Assembly (NCBI GenBank): GCA_035624355.1
Contig: DASPRQ010000002.1
Coordinates: 1 to 10,820 of the forward strand
DNA from: Usitatibacter sp035624355
GTDB taxonomy: Bacteria > Pseudomonadota > Gammaproteobacteria > Burkholderiales > Usitatibacteraceae
Direction: 5' to 3'
DNA: 10,820 nt
The notes under the pieces were generated by a model, which saw nothing but the letters and a program-made list of their open reading frames with translations, searched no databases and had not been told where the DNA came from. Numbering within the stretch: the first letter of the stretch is position 1; every line of letters begins with the position of its first letter. Shown piece after piece: positions 1-7,704 of the stretch. The translations under genes and the position numbers were made by a program.

Positions 1-300
1 CTGGTAGATGATCACCGTGTTGCGGTTCTTCTCGACCTTGTTGCCGACGTAGGCGCCTCCCACGGCCCCGGCGATCGTCGCCGCGGTGTTGCCGCGTCCG
101 CTTCCGATCTGGTGGCCGAGCACGCCGCCCGCGATGCCGCCGAGCACGGCGCCGGCGCCCGAGGACTCGCCTTCCTTCTCGATCTTCTTCAGGTCGATCA
201 CCGTGCCGCACTCGTCGCAGGCTGCCGCGGCCGGGTTCGCGAAAACCGCGCCGAGGGCGAGCAGCACGCCCGGGATCGCGATCCTCAGGCTGGTTCTCAT
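1..300 (-). CDS. Glycine-zipper 2TM envelope protein (partial, N-terminal 100 codons)
   Basis: The 3' end lies beyond the left edge. Residues 1-27 look like a Sec signal peptide: basic MRTSLR, a hydrophobic core, then an alanine-rich end (NPAAAA) before CDEC. Cleavage by signal peptidase I near Ala26/Ala27 is likely; the lipobox match just before Cys28 is poor, so lipidation is doubtful. A CxxCG motif (Cys28, Cys31) comes next, then a charged stretch, then a glycine zipper at about residues 48-87 with repeated GxxxG spacing (GAGAVLGGIAGGVLG, AGAVGGAYVG). This matches the Rick_17kDa/SlyB-like 2TM zipper family of outer-membrane-associated proteins in proteobacteria. Their molecular role is poorly defined; envelope stability is the usual suggestion. 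The start at 300 is supported by a strong ribosome binding site. The gene lies 47 nt downstream of lysS on the same strand and could be cotranscribed with it. Confidence 0.85.
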   Translation of the reverse strand, partial: MRTSLRIAIPGVLLALGAVFANPAAAACDECGTVIDLKKIEKEGESSGAGAVLGGIAGGVLGHQIGSGRGNTAATIAGAVGGAYVGNKVEKNRNTVIIYQ

Positions 301-313
301 GGGCCATCCTCCC
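301..313 (-). promoter_or_regulatory. Ribosome binding site of the glycine-zipper gene
   Basis: On the minus strand GGGAGGA (313-307) contains GGAGG ending 7 nt before the ATG at 300. This is an optimal Shine-Dalgarno match and fixes the start codon. It also shows that this organism uses ordinary SD initiation at some genes, unlike prfB and the glycosylase further along. Confidence 0.8.
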
Positions 314-347
314 TTGATTGTCCGATGGGCGAAGATCGTAGCACGCC

Positions 348-1868
348 TCACGATTCCTCCGGCTTGAGCTGCGGGAAGAGGATCACGTCGCGGATCGACG
401 GGCTGTCGGTGAAGAGCATCACGAGGCGGTCGATGCCGATGCCCTCGCCGGCCGTGGGCGGAAGCCCGTACTCGAGCGCGCGGATGTAGTCGGCGTCGTA
501 GTACATCGCCTCCTCGTCGCCGGCTTCCTTCGCCTTCGCCTGCGCGGCGAAGCGCGCCGCCTGGTCCTCGGGGTCGTTGAGCTCCGAGAAGCCGTTCGCG
601 ATCTCGCGCCCGGCGACGACCAGCTCGAAGCGGTCGGTCACCGCGGGATCCGCGTCGCTCGTTCGGGCGAGCGGGGAGACGTCCACGGGGTGCGCCACGA
701 TGAACGTGGGATCGGCGAGCCGCTCCTCGGTGGTGGCCTCGAAGAGCTTGAGCTGCAGGATCCCGACGCCGTCCGTGGGAAACACCTCGACGTCGAAGGG
801 GGCGAGCGCCTGCTTGAGGTAGCGCGGGTCGGAAAGGGCATGGAGCGGGTAGCCCGGGTTGTACTTCGCGATCGCCTCGGCCATGGTGAGGCGGTCGAAG
901 GGCTTCGCGAGGTCGAGGGTCGCGCCCTGGTAGGAGAGCGCGGTGGCGCCCAGCACCTTGCGCGCGCACTCGCGCAGCAGCTCTTCCGTGAGGTCCATCA
1001 GGTAGCGGTAGTCCCGGTAGGCCTCGTAGAACTCGAGCATGGTGAACTCGGGGTTGTGGCGCGTCGAGATGCCTTCGTTCCTGAAGTTGCGGTTGATCTC
1101 GAAGACCTTCTCGAGGCCGCCCACCACCAGGCGCTTGAGGTAGAGCTCCGGGGCGATGCGCAGGTACAGGTCCATGTCGAGCGCGTTGTGGTGCGTCTTG
1201 AACGGCCGCGCCACCGCGCCGCCCGGGATCGGCTGCATCATCGGCGTCTCGACCTCGAGGTAGCCGCGCGCGATGAAGAACTCGCGGATCGCCTGCACGA
1301 GGCGCGAGCGGATCTCGAAGGTGCGGCGCGCCTCGGGGTTCACGATGAGGTCCACGTAGCGCTGCCGGTACCTCTGCTCCGTGTCGGTGAGCCCGTGGAA
1401 CTTCTCGGGGAGCGGCCGCAGCGACTTGGAGAGCAGCCGGACGCCGTTCGCCTGGAGGGTGAGCTCGCCCTTGTTCGTCTTGAAGAGCGTGCCCTCGACG
1501 CCGACGATGTCGCCCAGGTCCCAGTGCTTGAACGCCTCGTGCGCTTCGGTGCCGGTGACGTCGTTGTTCACGTAGACCTGGATGCGCCCGCTCATGTCCT
1601 GGAGCGTCGCGAACGAGGCCTTGCCCATGACACGCTTGAGCATCATGCGGCCGGCCACGCAGGCGGCGGGCCTCTCGGACTCGAGGGCCTCGCGCGTCTT
1701 CGCGCCGTGGCGCTCTTGCAGCTCCGCGGCGAGGTCGCGCCGGCGGAAGTCGTTGGGGAACGCCGGCCCCTTCTCCCGCAGGCGCGCGAGCTTGGCGCGG
1801 CGCTCGGCGACGATCTGGTTCTCGTCCTGCGGCGGTGCGCCCGTCTTGTCGTTCTTGTCGTCGGCCAT
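348..1868 (-). CDS. lysS: Lysine--tRNA ligase, class II
   Basis: Charges tRNA-Lys with lysine using ATP in the cytoplasm. The 506-residue length is normal for bacterial class II LysRS. After a charged N-terminal extension (about residues 1-40), an OB-fold anticodon-binding domain spans about 68-146 (VAGRMMLKRVMGKASFATLQ). The class II catalytic core follows. Motif 1 lies near 195-215 (GYLEVETPMMQPIPGGA), motif 2 at 262-279 (FRNEGIS, then HNPEFTMLE, with the ATP-contacting Arg263), and motif 3 at 475-487 (GEGIGIDRLVMLF, Arg481). ELYLKRL (241-247) and NGFSELNDP (425-433) are further LysRS signatures. The ATG at 1868 is 2 nt after the prfB stop codon and has GGGAG 7 nt upstream inside prfB, so prfB-lysS is one transcription unit, as in many proteobacteria. 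Nothing is truncated or missing. Confidence 0.98.
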   Translation of the reverse strand: MADDKNDKTGAPPQDENQIVAERRAKLARLREKGPAFPNDFRRRDLAAELQERHGAKTREALESERPAACVAGRMMLKRVMGKASFATLQDMSGRIQVYVNNDVTGTEAHEAFKHWDLGDIVGVEGTLFKTNKGELTLQANGVRLLSKSLRPLPEKFHGLTDTEQRYRQRYVDLIVNPEARRTFEIRSRLVQAIREFFIARGYLEVETPMMQPIPGGAVARPFKTHHNALDMDLYLRIAPELYLKRLVVGGLEKVFEINRNFRNEGISTRHNPEFTMLEFYEAYRDYRYLMDLTEELLRECARKVLGATALSYQGATLDLAKPFDRLTMAEAIAKYNPGYPLHALSDPRYLKQALAPFDVEVFPTDGVGILQLKLFEATTEERLADPTFIVAHPVDVSPLARTSDADPAVTDRFELVVAGREIANGFSELNDPEDQAARFAAQAKAKEAGDEEAMYYDADYIRALEYGLPPTAGEGIGIDRLVMLFTDSPSIRDVILFPQLKPEES

Positions 1869-1880
1869 TCCTAGACTCCC
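1869..1880 (-). promoter_or_regulatory. Ribosome binding site of lysS inside the prfB 3' end
   Basis: GGGAG (1880-1876, minus strand) lies within the last codons of prfB and ends 7 nt before the lysS ATG. With a 2-nt intergenic gap, lysS translation is probably coupled to prfB termination while still having its own SD. Confidence 0.7.
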
Positions 1881-2975
1881 TGCTTGAGGCTCGCGGTGAT
1901 GAAGTCGTCGAGGTCGCCGTCCAGCACCGCCTGCGTGTTGCCCACCTCGACGTCGGTGCGCAGGTCCTTGATGCGCGACTGGTCGAGCACGTAGGAGCGG
2001 ATCTGGTGGCCCCAGCCGATGTCGGTCTTGGTGTCCTCGAGGGCCTGCTTCTGCTCGTTCCTCTTGCGCACCTCCAGCTCGTAGAGCTTGGACTTCAGCA
2101 TCGCCATCGCTTCGGCGCGGTTGCGGTGCTGCGAGCGGTCGTTCTGGGAGGAGACGACGATGTTGGTCGGCAGGTGCGTGATGCGCACGGCCGAGTCCGT
2201 CTTGTTCACGTGCTGCCCGCCCGCCCCGGAGGCGCGGTAGGTGTCGATGCGCAGGTCCGCGGGGTTGATCTCGATCTCGATCGTCTCGTCCACCTCGGGG
2301 TAGACGAACACGCTCGCGAAGGACGTGTGGCGCCGCGCGTTGGCGTCGAAGGGGCTCTTCCTCACGAGGCGGTGGATGCCGGTCTCGGTGCGCAGGTATC
2401 CGTAGGCGTAGGGGCCCGTCACCTTGATCGAGGCGCTCTTCAGCCCCGCCACCTCGCCCTCGCTCTCCTCGAGCAGCTCCACCTTGAAGCCGTGGCGGTC
2501 GCAGTACTTGGTGTACATGCGCAGCAGCATCTGCGCCCAGTCCTGCGCCTCGGTTCCACCCTGGCCGGCGTTGATGTCCACGAAGCAGCTGTTCGGGTCC
2601 ATGGGGTTCGCGAACATGCGCCGGAACTCGAGGTCGGCGACGAGCTTCCCGGTCTCGCCCACGTCGCCCTCGACGGCGGCGAGCGTCGCGTCGTCGCCCT
2701 CGGAGCGGGCGAGGTCGAAGAGCTCGCGCGAGTCGCGCAGGCCCGCGTCGATCCTCTCGAGCGTGGAGACGGTCTCCTCGAGCGCGCGGCGCTCCTTGCC
2801 GAGGTCCTGGGCGCGCTTCGCGTCGGACCAGATGTTCGGGTCCTCGAGGGTGCGCGCGACCTCTACGAGCCGCGCCTTCTTCGTGTCGTAGTCAAAGATA
2901 CCTCCTGAGCTCGGCCGCGCGCGCGGCCAGGCCCTGGAGGGTGTTGTCGATGAGGTTCAGGCGATCGGCTTCCAT
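1871..2975 (-). CDS. prfB: Peptide chain release factor 2 (programmed +1 frameshift)
   Basis: RF2 recognises UGA and UAA stop codons and triggers peptide release on the ribosome. The gene is in two frames: 27 codons from ATG 2975 to 2895, then an in-frame TGA (2894-2892) that is bypassed by a +1 shift. Reading resumes with GAC at 2893 and ends at TAG 1873-1871, giving 367 residues, close to the 365 of E. coli RF2. The N-terminal part (MEADRLNLIDNTLQGLAA) is typical of betaproteobacterial RF2. The stop-recognition tripeptide SPF is at about residues 207-209, which marks RF2 rather than RF1. The catalytic GGQ is at about 252-254 in SGAGGQHVN. The residue equivalent to E. coli position 246 is Ala, as in most bacteria; E. 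coli K-12 has Thr. Scanning a single frame finds only 2662-1871 and misses the N-terminus. recJ lies 41 nt upstream and lysS 2 nt downstream. Confidence 0.97.
2891..2906 (-). promoter_or_regulatory. prfB programmed +1 frameshift site (autoregulation by RF2)
   Basis: The minus strand reads AGGAGG TAT CTT TGA C. A perfect internal Shine-Dalgarno (2906-2901) sits 3 nt before the slippery CTT (2897-2895), followed by in-frame TGA and C (2894-2891). This is the classical prfB recoding element: slow decoding of the poor-context UGA C when RF2 is scarce lets tRNA-Leu slip from CUU to UUU, so full-length RF2 is made only when needed. All known components are present. Confidence 0.97.
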
Positions 2976-2988
2976 CGGCGAAATTATA
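2976..2988 (-). promoter_or_regulatory. Perfect -10 hexamer directly upstream of prfB
   Basis: TATAAT (2988-2983, minus strand) lies in an AT-rich patch unlike the surrounding GC-rich DNA. Only 7 nt separate it from the prfB ATG, so transcription would begin at or within a base or two of the start codon. No SD sequence lies in that interval. No convincing -35 hexamer is visible 16-18 nt upstream (ACGGGG). Inference: an internal promoter giving leaderless prfB-lysS mRNA in addition to readthrough from recJ. Confidence 0.55.
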
Positions 2989-3016
2989 CGGAAATCGGCG
3001 ACCGACCCCGTTCCCG

Positions 3017-4702
3017 CTACTCGACGTGCTCCACGACGAGCTGCACCGAGGCGGCTCCCCGGTATTCGTTCACGTCGAGGCGGTAGACGGCGCGGATCGA
3101 CTCGGGGAGCGGCTCGGGAGAGCCGAAGCGGATGGCGGGGAAGCGCCGGTCGCCGAGGCCGAGCACGAGCTTCAGGTGCCGCTCGCCCACCACGCGCTGG
3201 GAGCGCACGGCGAAGCGTCCCGCGAAGCGCGGCTCGGGGAAGCCCTGGCCCCAGACCTCGGCGCGCAGGCAGAGGGCGAGATCGAGGTCGAGGTCGTGCG
3301 GCGCGAGCTCGCCGTCGCACTCGATTCGCCGGGCGAGGTCGGCCGGGGTGAGCCGCTCTTGGGCGACGGTCTCGAACGCGCGGGCGAAGGGCTCGAGCCG
3401 GTCGCGCGCGAGGGTCACGCCCGCCGCGGCCGCGTGGCCCCCGAAGCGCTCCATGAGCCCCGGCTCGCGCTTGTCGACGAGGTCGAGCGCGTCGCGCAGG
3501 TTGAGCGCGGCGACCGACCGTCCCGAGCCCTTGAGCCGGCCCGCGCCGTCGGATGCGAACGCGAACACCGGCCGATGCAGGCGCTCGCGCAGCCGCGAGG
3601 CGAGCAGGCCCACCACGCCCGCGTGCCACTCGTCGCGGTGGATCGCGAGCGTGTACGCCCCTCCCGCGTCCACGGCGGCGATCATGGCGAGCGCCGACTC
3701 CTGCATCCGCTCCTCGATCTGGCGCCGCTCGCGGTTGAGGGTGTCGAGGCGTCGCGCGAGCTCCAGGGCCTGTCCCGGGTCGTCCGCGAGGAGGCACTCG
3801 ATCCCGAGCGACATGTCCTGGAGGCGCCCGGCCGCGTTGAGGCGCGGCCCCGCGGCGAAGCCGAGGTCGTAGGCGCTCGCCTGGCGCGCGGGTCGTCCGG
3901 CCACTTCCAGCAATGCGGCCACTCCCGCGCTCGCCTTGCCCGATCGGATGCGCTCGAGCCCCTGCGCGACGAGGATGCGGTTGTTCGCGTCGAGCCGGGC
4001 CACGTCGGCGATGGTGCCGAGCGCCACGAGGTCGAGCAGCGCGGCGAGGTTGGGCTCCGCGCGGGAGGCGAAGGCGCCGCGGCGCCGCAGCTCCGCGCGC
4101 AGCGCCGTCATCACGTAGAAGATCACGCCCACGCCCGCGAGGTGCTTGCTCGGGAAGCCGCAGCCCGCCTGGTTCGGGTTCACGATGCAGGCGGCGGCCG
4201 GCGTCTCCCTTCCCGGAAGATGGTGGTCGGTCACGAGCACGCGCATGCCCAGGCGGGTCGCCTCGGCCACGCCCTCCACCGCGGCGATGCCGTTGTCCAC
4301 GGTGACGAGCAGGTCGGGCGCGCCCTGCGCCGCCGCGCGTGCGATCTCGGGGGTGAGGCCGTAGCCGTGCTCGAACCGGTTGGGCACGAGGTAATCCACG
4401 CGCGCTCCGAAGGCGCGCAGCGCCCGGACCGCGAGCGCGCACGCCGTGGCCCCGTCGGCGTCGTAGTCGGCGACGACCCGCACCCGCTCGCCCTTCGCGA
4501 TCGCGTCGGCGAGGAGGCGCGCGGCGTCCTCGGCGCGGGCGAGGGAGGCGGGCGGCGCGAGGCGGCCCAGCGTGCGGTCGAGCTCCTCGGGGGAGGTGAG
4601 CCCGCGCGCCGCGAAGATGCGGGCAAGCCGGGGATCGCAGCCCGCGGCGAGGAGCCGCGCGCTCCCCGCCTCGTCGACGGAGCGCTCGACGATCTCAGCC
4701 AT
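3017..4702 (-). CDS. recJ: Single-stranded-DNA-specific 5'-3' exonuclease RecJ
   Basis: Metal-dependent exonuclease of the DHH superfamily that degrades single-stranded DNA 5' to 3' in RecF-pathway recombination, mismatch repair and base excision repair. It has 561 residues (E. coli RecJ 577). DHH-domain motifs in order: DYDADG (79-84), VDNG (135-138), TDHH (158-161) and NPNQ (175-178). The RecJ blocks LDLVALGTIADV (223-234) and GPRLNAAGR (285-293) follow. DEWHAGVVG (357-365), SGRS (393-396) and the DHHA1 motif GGHAAAAG (421-428) lie in the second half, with a C-terminal OB-type region near 460-560. The start is ATG 4702, giving MAEIVERS. The frame is open up to 4783, but those extra 27 residues are Arg/Gly/Pro-rich, lack family character and overlap the upstream gene. 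The start overlaps the RpfE-type stop by 8 nt (ATGGCTGA) and has no SD, so translational coupling is likely. Confidence 0.96.
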   Translation of the reverse strand: MAEIVERSVDEAGSARLLAAGCDPRLARIFAARGLTSPEELDRTLGRLAPPASLARAEDAARLLADAIAKGERVRVVADYDADGATACALAVRALRAFGARVDYLVPNRFEHGYGLTPEIARAAAQGAPDLLVTVDNGIAAVEGVAEATRLGMRVLVTDHHLPGRETPAAACIVNPNQAGCGFPSKHLAGVGVIFYVMTALRAELRRRGAFASRAEPNLAALLDLVALGTIADVARLDANNRILVAQGLERIRSGKASAGVAALLEVAGRPARQASAYDLGFAAGPRLNAAGRLQDMSLGIECLLADDPGQALELARRLDTLNRERRQIEERMQESALAMIAAVDAGGAYTLAIHRDEWHAGVVGLLASRLRERLHRPVFAFASDGAGRLKGSGRSVAALNLRDALDLVDKREPGLMERFGGHAAAAGVTLARDRLEPFARAFETVAQERLTPADLARRIECDGELAPHDLDLDLALCLRAEVWGQGFPEPRFAGRFAVRSQRVVGERHLKLVLGLGDRRFPAIRFGSPEPLPESIRAVYRLDVNEYRGAASVQLVVEHVE

Positions 4703-5699
4703 GGGTGGCGAGGGGCCTCGACCGGCGCAGCCATCGCCGGCGCGCCCGGCCCGAGAGCACCGCGACGAGCGTGTCGGTCGCACGCGGCAGCACGATGCGC
4801 ACCGTGCCGAAGCGCTCGATGGCTTCCCCCAGGTCGCGGAACCACGCGCGGTCGAGGCCCTCGGCCGCCGCCCGCCAGCCCGCGGCGTCCACGCGGCTCC
4901 ACGGGGCGGCGAGCTCGTCGAGCACGACCAGCACCGCAGAGGCCGTCCCGGGCGCCGCGAGTTCCGCGACGCTCTTCGGGACGGGCGGCGCGGCAGCTCC
5001 GGAAAGCGCCGCGAGCCCGCGCGCGAAGGCTTCCCTCGCGTGCACGGCGGCGTAAGGGCGATCCACGCTCGCGGGCGTGGGTCCCTCGCCCCAGAACCAG
5101 ACGCTGTTCACCAACGGGGCGCCCGCCGCCTCGCGCCGCGCGTTCACGTCGTGGGCCGCGAGCACCATCTGCGCCTCCGTGATCGCGGAGCGCCAGTTGA
5201 TGCGCCCGCTGCCCGTGGGGAGCAGGCCGAAGGGATCGCGCCCGCGCGCTTCCTCGAGCGGCACGGTGGTCGGGAGCTCCACCTCCGGCACCTCGACGTA
5301 CCAGCGCTCGGGCGACGGCGCGCGAAAGCGCAAGCGGTCCTCGTCGAAGAGCGATTGCAGCGCGGCGACGAGCGGCTCGGCCTCCTCGCGCGTGAGGCCC
5401 AGCACGGCCGCGTCGTGCAGCACCAGCGCGTCGCCGTCGATGCGCAGGTGCACCGGGTCGGCGCGCATCCAGGCGCCTTCGGCGCGATCGCCCTCGCCCG
5501 CGAGCGCCACGGCGGCCACCGGCGGCGGCGAGGGCAGAGCGAAGCGGCGCGCGAGCCAGCGCGTCGCCCCCGCCTCCTCGGAGCGCTCGAGGTCGGCGCG
5601 GGCGAGCCACTTCTCGAGGCCGGGCAGGCGCAGGTCCCGCATCGCGGCGGGGGCATCGGGCGGGGCGAGGAGGTCGGGAACCAGCAGGTCCAGCGGCAT
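4695..5699 (-). CDS. RpfE-type conserved protein (sometimes annotated phosphoglycerate mutase-like)
   Basis: A 334-residue protein of a family found beside recJ in betaproteobacteria and xanthomonads. I recognise it by position and by its central blocks: DPVHLRIDGDALVL (81-94), INWRSAITEAQMVLAAHDVN (167-186) and VNSVWFWGEGP (197-207). The NSxWxWGxG block weakly recalls archaeal-type phosphoglycerate mutases, which probably explains the alternative annotation. I see no catalytic residue set that would support mutase activity. There is no signal peptide or membrane segment. The C-terminus is very basic (GRARRRWLRRSR, 317-328). In Xanthomonas rpfE belongs to the rpf region, which affects virulence factors, but its biochemical role is unknown to me. 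The start at ATG 5699 has no SD; a -10-like GATTAT lies 5 nt upstream. The same frame stays open to 7256, but that part is only the antisense of lolC and lolD. Confidence 0.75.
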   Translation of the reverse strand: MPLDLLVPDLLAPPDAPAAMRDLRLPGLEKWLARADLERSEEAGATRWLARRFALPSPPPVAAVALAGEGDRAEGAWMRADPVHLRIDGDALVLHDAAVLGLTREEAEPLVAALQSLFDEDRLRFRAPSPERWYVEVPEVELPTTVPLEEARGRDPFGLLPTGSGRINWRSAITEAQMVLAAHDVNARREAAGAPLVNSVWFWGEGPTPASVDRPYAAVHAREAFARGLAALSGAAAPPVPKSVAELAAPGTASAVLVVLDELAAPWSRVDAAGWRAAAEGLDRAWFRDLGEAIERFGTVRIVLPRATDTLVAVLSGRARRRWLRRSRPLATHG

Positions 5700-5710
5700 G
5701 GGCGATAATC
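5700..5710 (-). promoter_or_regulatory. Possible -10 element of the RpfE-type gene/recJ operon
   Basis: GATTAT (5710-5705, minus strand) matches TATAAT at 4 of 6 positions and ends 5 nt before ATG 5699. There is no SD. The match is weak alone, but the arrangement repeats that seen at prfB and the glycosylase. Confidence 0.35.
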
Positions 5711-5714
5711 GGGG

Positions 5715-5739
5715 TCCGGTGCGGCGCGCCGCGGCCGGA
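5715..5739 (+). repeat. Inverted repeat in the divergent RpfE-type/lolC promoter region
   Basis: A perfect 12-bp palindrome GCGGCGCGCCGC (5721-5732) is flanked by arms TCCGG (5715-5719) and CCGGA (5735-5739). This gives a 25-bp imperfect inverted repeat centred between two divergent genes. GGG and CCC outside the arms extend the symmetry with a 2-nt interruption. Possible roles are a regulator binding site serving both directions or an RNA hairpin. GC-rich DNA makes short palindromes common, so function is uncertain. Confidence 0.4.
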
Positions 5740-5744
5740 TACCC

Positions 5745-5762
5745 AATTATCCCCCTTTCCCC
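5745..5762 (+). promoter_or_regulatory. Possible -10 element and SD-less leader of lolC
   Basis: AATTAT (5745-5750) is the only AT-rich patch before lolC and matches TATAAT at 4 of 6 positions. It is followed by a pure pyrimidine tract (CCCCCTTTCCCC) running straight into the TTG start. No SD sequence is possible in such a tract. A promoter here would leave a leader of only about 5 nt. Confidence 0.3.
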
Positions 5763-6999
5763 TTGCGACCCTTCGAGCTCTACGTCGGCCTGCGCTACAC
5801 CCGCGCCAAGCGCCGCACCCACTTCATCTCCTTCATCTCCGGGATCTCCATGGTGGGCATCGCGCTGGGGATCGCGGCGCTCATCACCGTGATGTCGGTC
5901 ATGAACGGCTTCGAGAAGGAGATCCGGGCGCGCATCCTCGGGGCGGCGGCCCACATCCAGATCCTCGGCGGGGAGCACGGCATCGCCGGCTGGGAGGACC
6001 TCGTCAGGAAGGTGAAGGAGCACCCCGAGGTGACCGACGCCGCGCCCTACGTGATGGGGCAGGGGCTGCTGTCCACCGGTGCGGCGGTGCGCGGCGTGTA
6101 CGTGCGCGGCGTGATCCCCGCGCTCGAGGAGACGGTGGCCGACTTCGGGCGGCACATGCTCGCCGGGCACCTCGAGGACCTGAAGCCCGGCGGCTTCGGG
6201 GTCGTGATCGGCGTGGGGATCGCCAACGGACTGGAGCTCGGCGTGGGCGACCGCGTGACGCTCATCGCGCCCGAGGGGCAGGTCACGCCGGCGGGAGTGC
6301 TGCCGCGGCTCAGGCAATTCACCGTGGTCGGCGTCTTCCGCCTCGACCACAACGAGCTCGACAACGCGCTCGCGCTCATCGACCTCGCCGACGCGCAGGC
6401 CCTCTACCGCATGGGCGCGAACGTGAGCGGGGTGCGCGTGCGGGTGCGCGACGTCGACCGCGCCCCGATCGTGGCCCGGAGCCTCGCGGAGCGCCTGCCC
6501 GACAACCTCTTCGTCACCGACTGGACGCGCCAGAACGTGAACTACTTCCGCGCGATCCAGATCGAGAAGCGCATGATGTTCGTGATCCTCACGCTCATCA
6601 TCGCGGTGGCCGCGTTCAACCTCGTCTCCACGCTCGTGATGGTCGTGACCGACAAGCACCCGGACATCGCGATCCTGCGCACGCTCGGCGCGGCTCCCGC
6701 GAGCATCATGAAGATCTTCGTGGTGCAGGGCGCGATCATCGGCGTCGTCGGGACGCTGGCGGGGGTCGCGGTCGGGGTGCTGCTCGCGCTCAACATCGCC
6801 GTGGTGGTGCCCTTCATCGAGCGCCTCTTCCACTTCCACATCCTCTCGAGCGAGGTGTACTACATCAGCGAGCTGCCCTCGGACCTGCACTGGAGCGACG
6901 TGGGCGCGGTGGCGGCGGTCTCCCTCGTGCTCGCCTTCGTCGCGACGATCTACCCGAGCTGGCGGGCCTCGCGCGTCAACCCCGCGGAAGCGCTGCGCT

Positions 7000-7007
<8 letters not shown>
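5763..7007 (+). CDS. lolC: Lipoprotein-releasing ABC transporter permease, LolC/LolE family
   Basis: Inner-membrane subunit of the LolCDE-type machine that releases outer-membrane lipoproteins to the carrier LolA. It has 414 residues, the usual length. The N-terminus carries the family block RTHFISFISGISMVGIALG (18-36) leading into TM1 (about 21-47), then SVMNGFEKEI. A large periplasmic domain spans about 50-268. TM2 (271-297), TM3 (about 315-350) and TM4 (377-398) form the FtsX-like core, with the cytoplasmic coupling segment DKHPDIAILRTLGA (297-310) that contacts LolD. YYISELPSDLHW (366-377) is typical of the family. The start is TTG 5763: no in-frame ATG or GTG lies upstream before a stop at 5706, and the first internal ATG would delete part of TM1. 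lolD overlaps by 8 nt. Only one permease gene precedes lolD, so it may act as a homodimer (LolF-like), or a second permease lies elsewhere. The choice between LolC and LolE is not resolved. Confidence 0.93.
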
Positions 7008-7674
<667 letters not shown>

Positions 7675-7704
7675 CGGGGAAGGGCGCGGGCTCCCGGCGG
7701 GCGC

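Noticed and set aside
690..1874. 394-codon plus-strand frame opposite lysS
   Set aside because: Antisense shadow of a highly conserved synthetase; the translation is a repetitive Glu/Arg/Leu/Val composition without motifs.
2892..2894. In-frame TGA in prfB as a sign of a pseudogene
   Set aside because: It is part of the canonical programmed frameshift site, and the +1 frame continues with intact SPF and GGQ motifs.
1835..2908. 357-codon plus-strand frame opposite prfB
   Set aside because: Antisense of RF2, with no SD and no recognisable domain.
2892..4442. 516-codon minus-strand frame overlapping recJ in another frame and ending at the prfB in-frame TGA
   Set aside because: Only its last 27 codons are real, as the first part of prfB. 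The rest is an Arg/Pro/Gly-rich out-of-frame reading of recJ.
3026..5182. 718-codon plus-strand open frame opposite recJ and the RpfE-type gene
   Set aside because: Composition is dominated by Arg, Glu, Ala, Gly and Val in the pattern of an antisense shadow. The opposite strand holds unmistakable RecJ motifs over the same span.
7675..7704. Possible terminator between the convergent lolD and glycosylase genes
   Set aside because: The GC-rich stretch can form only a short hairpin with a bulge and a very small loop, and no T-tract follows on either strand.
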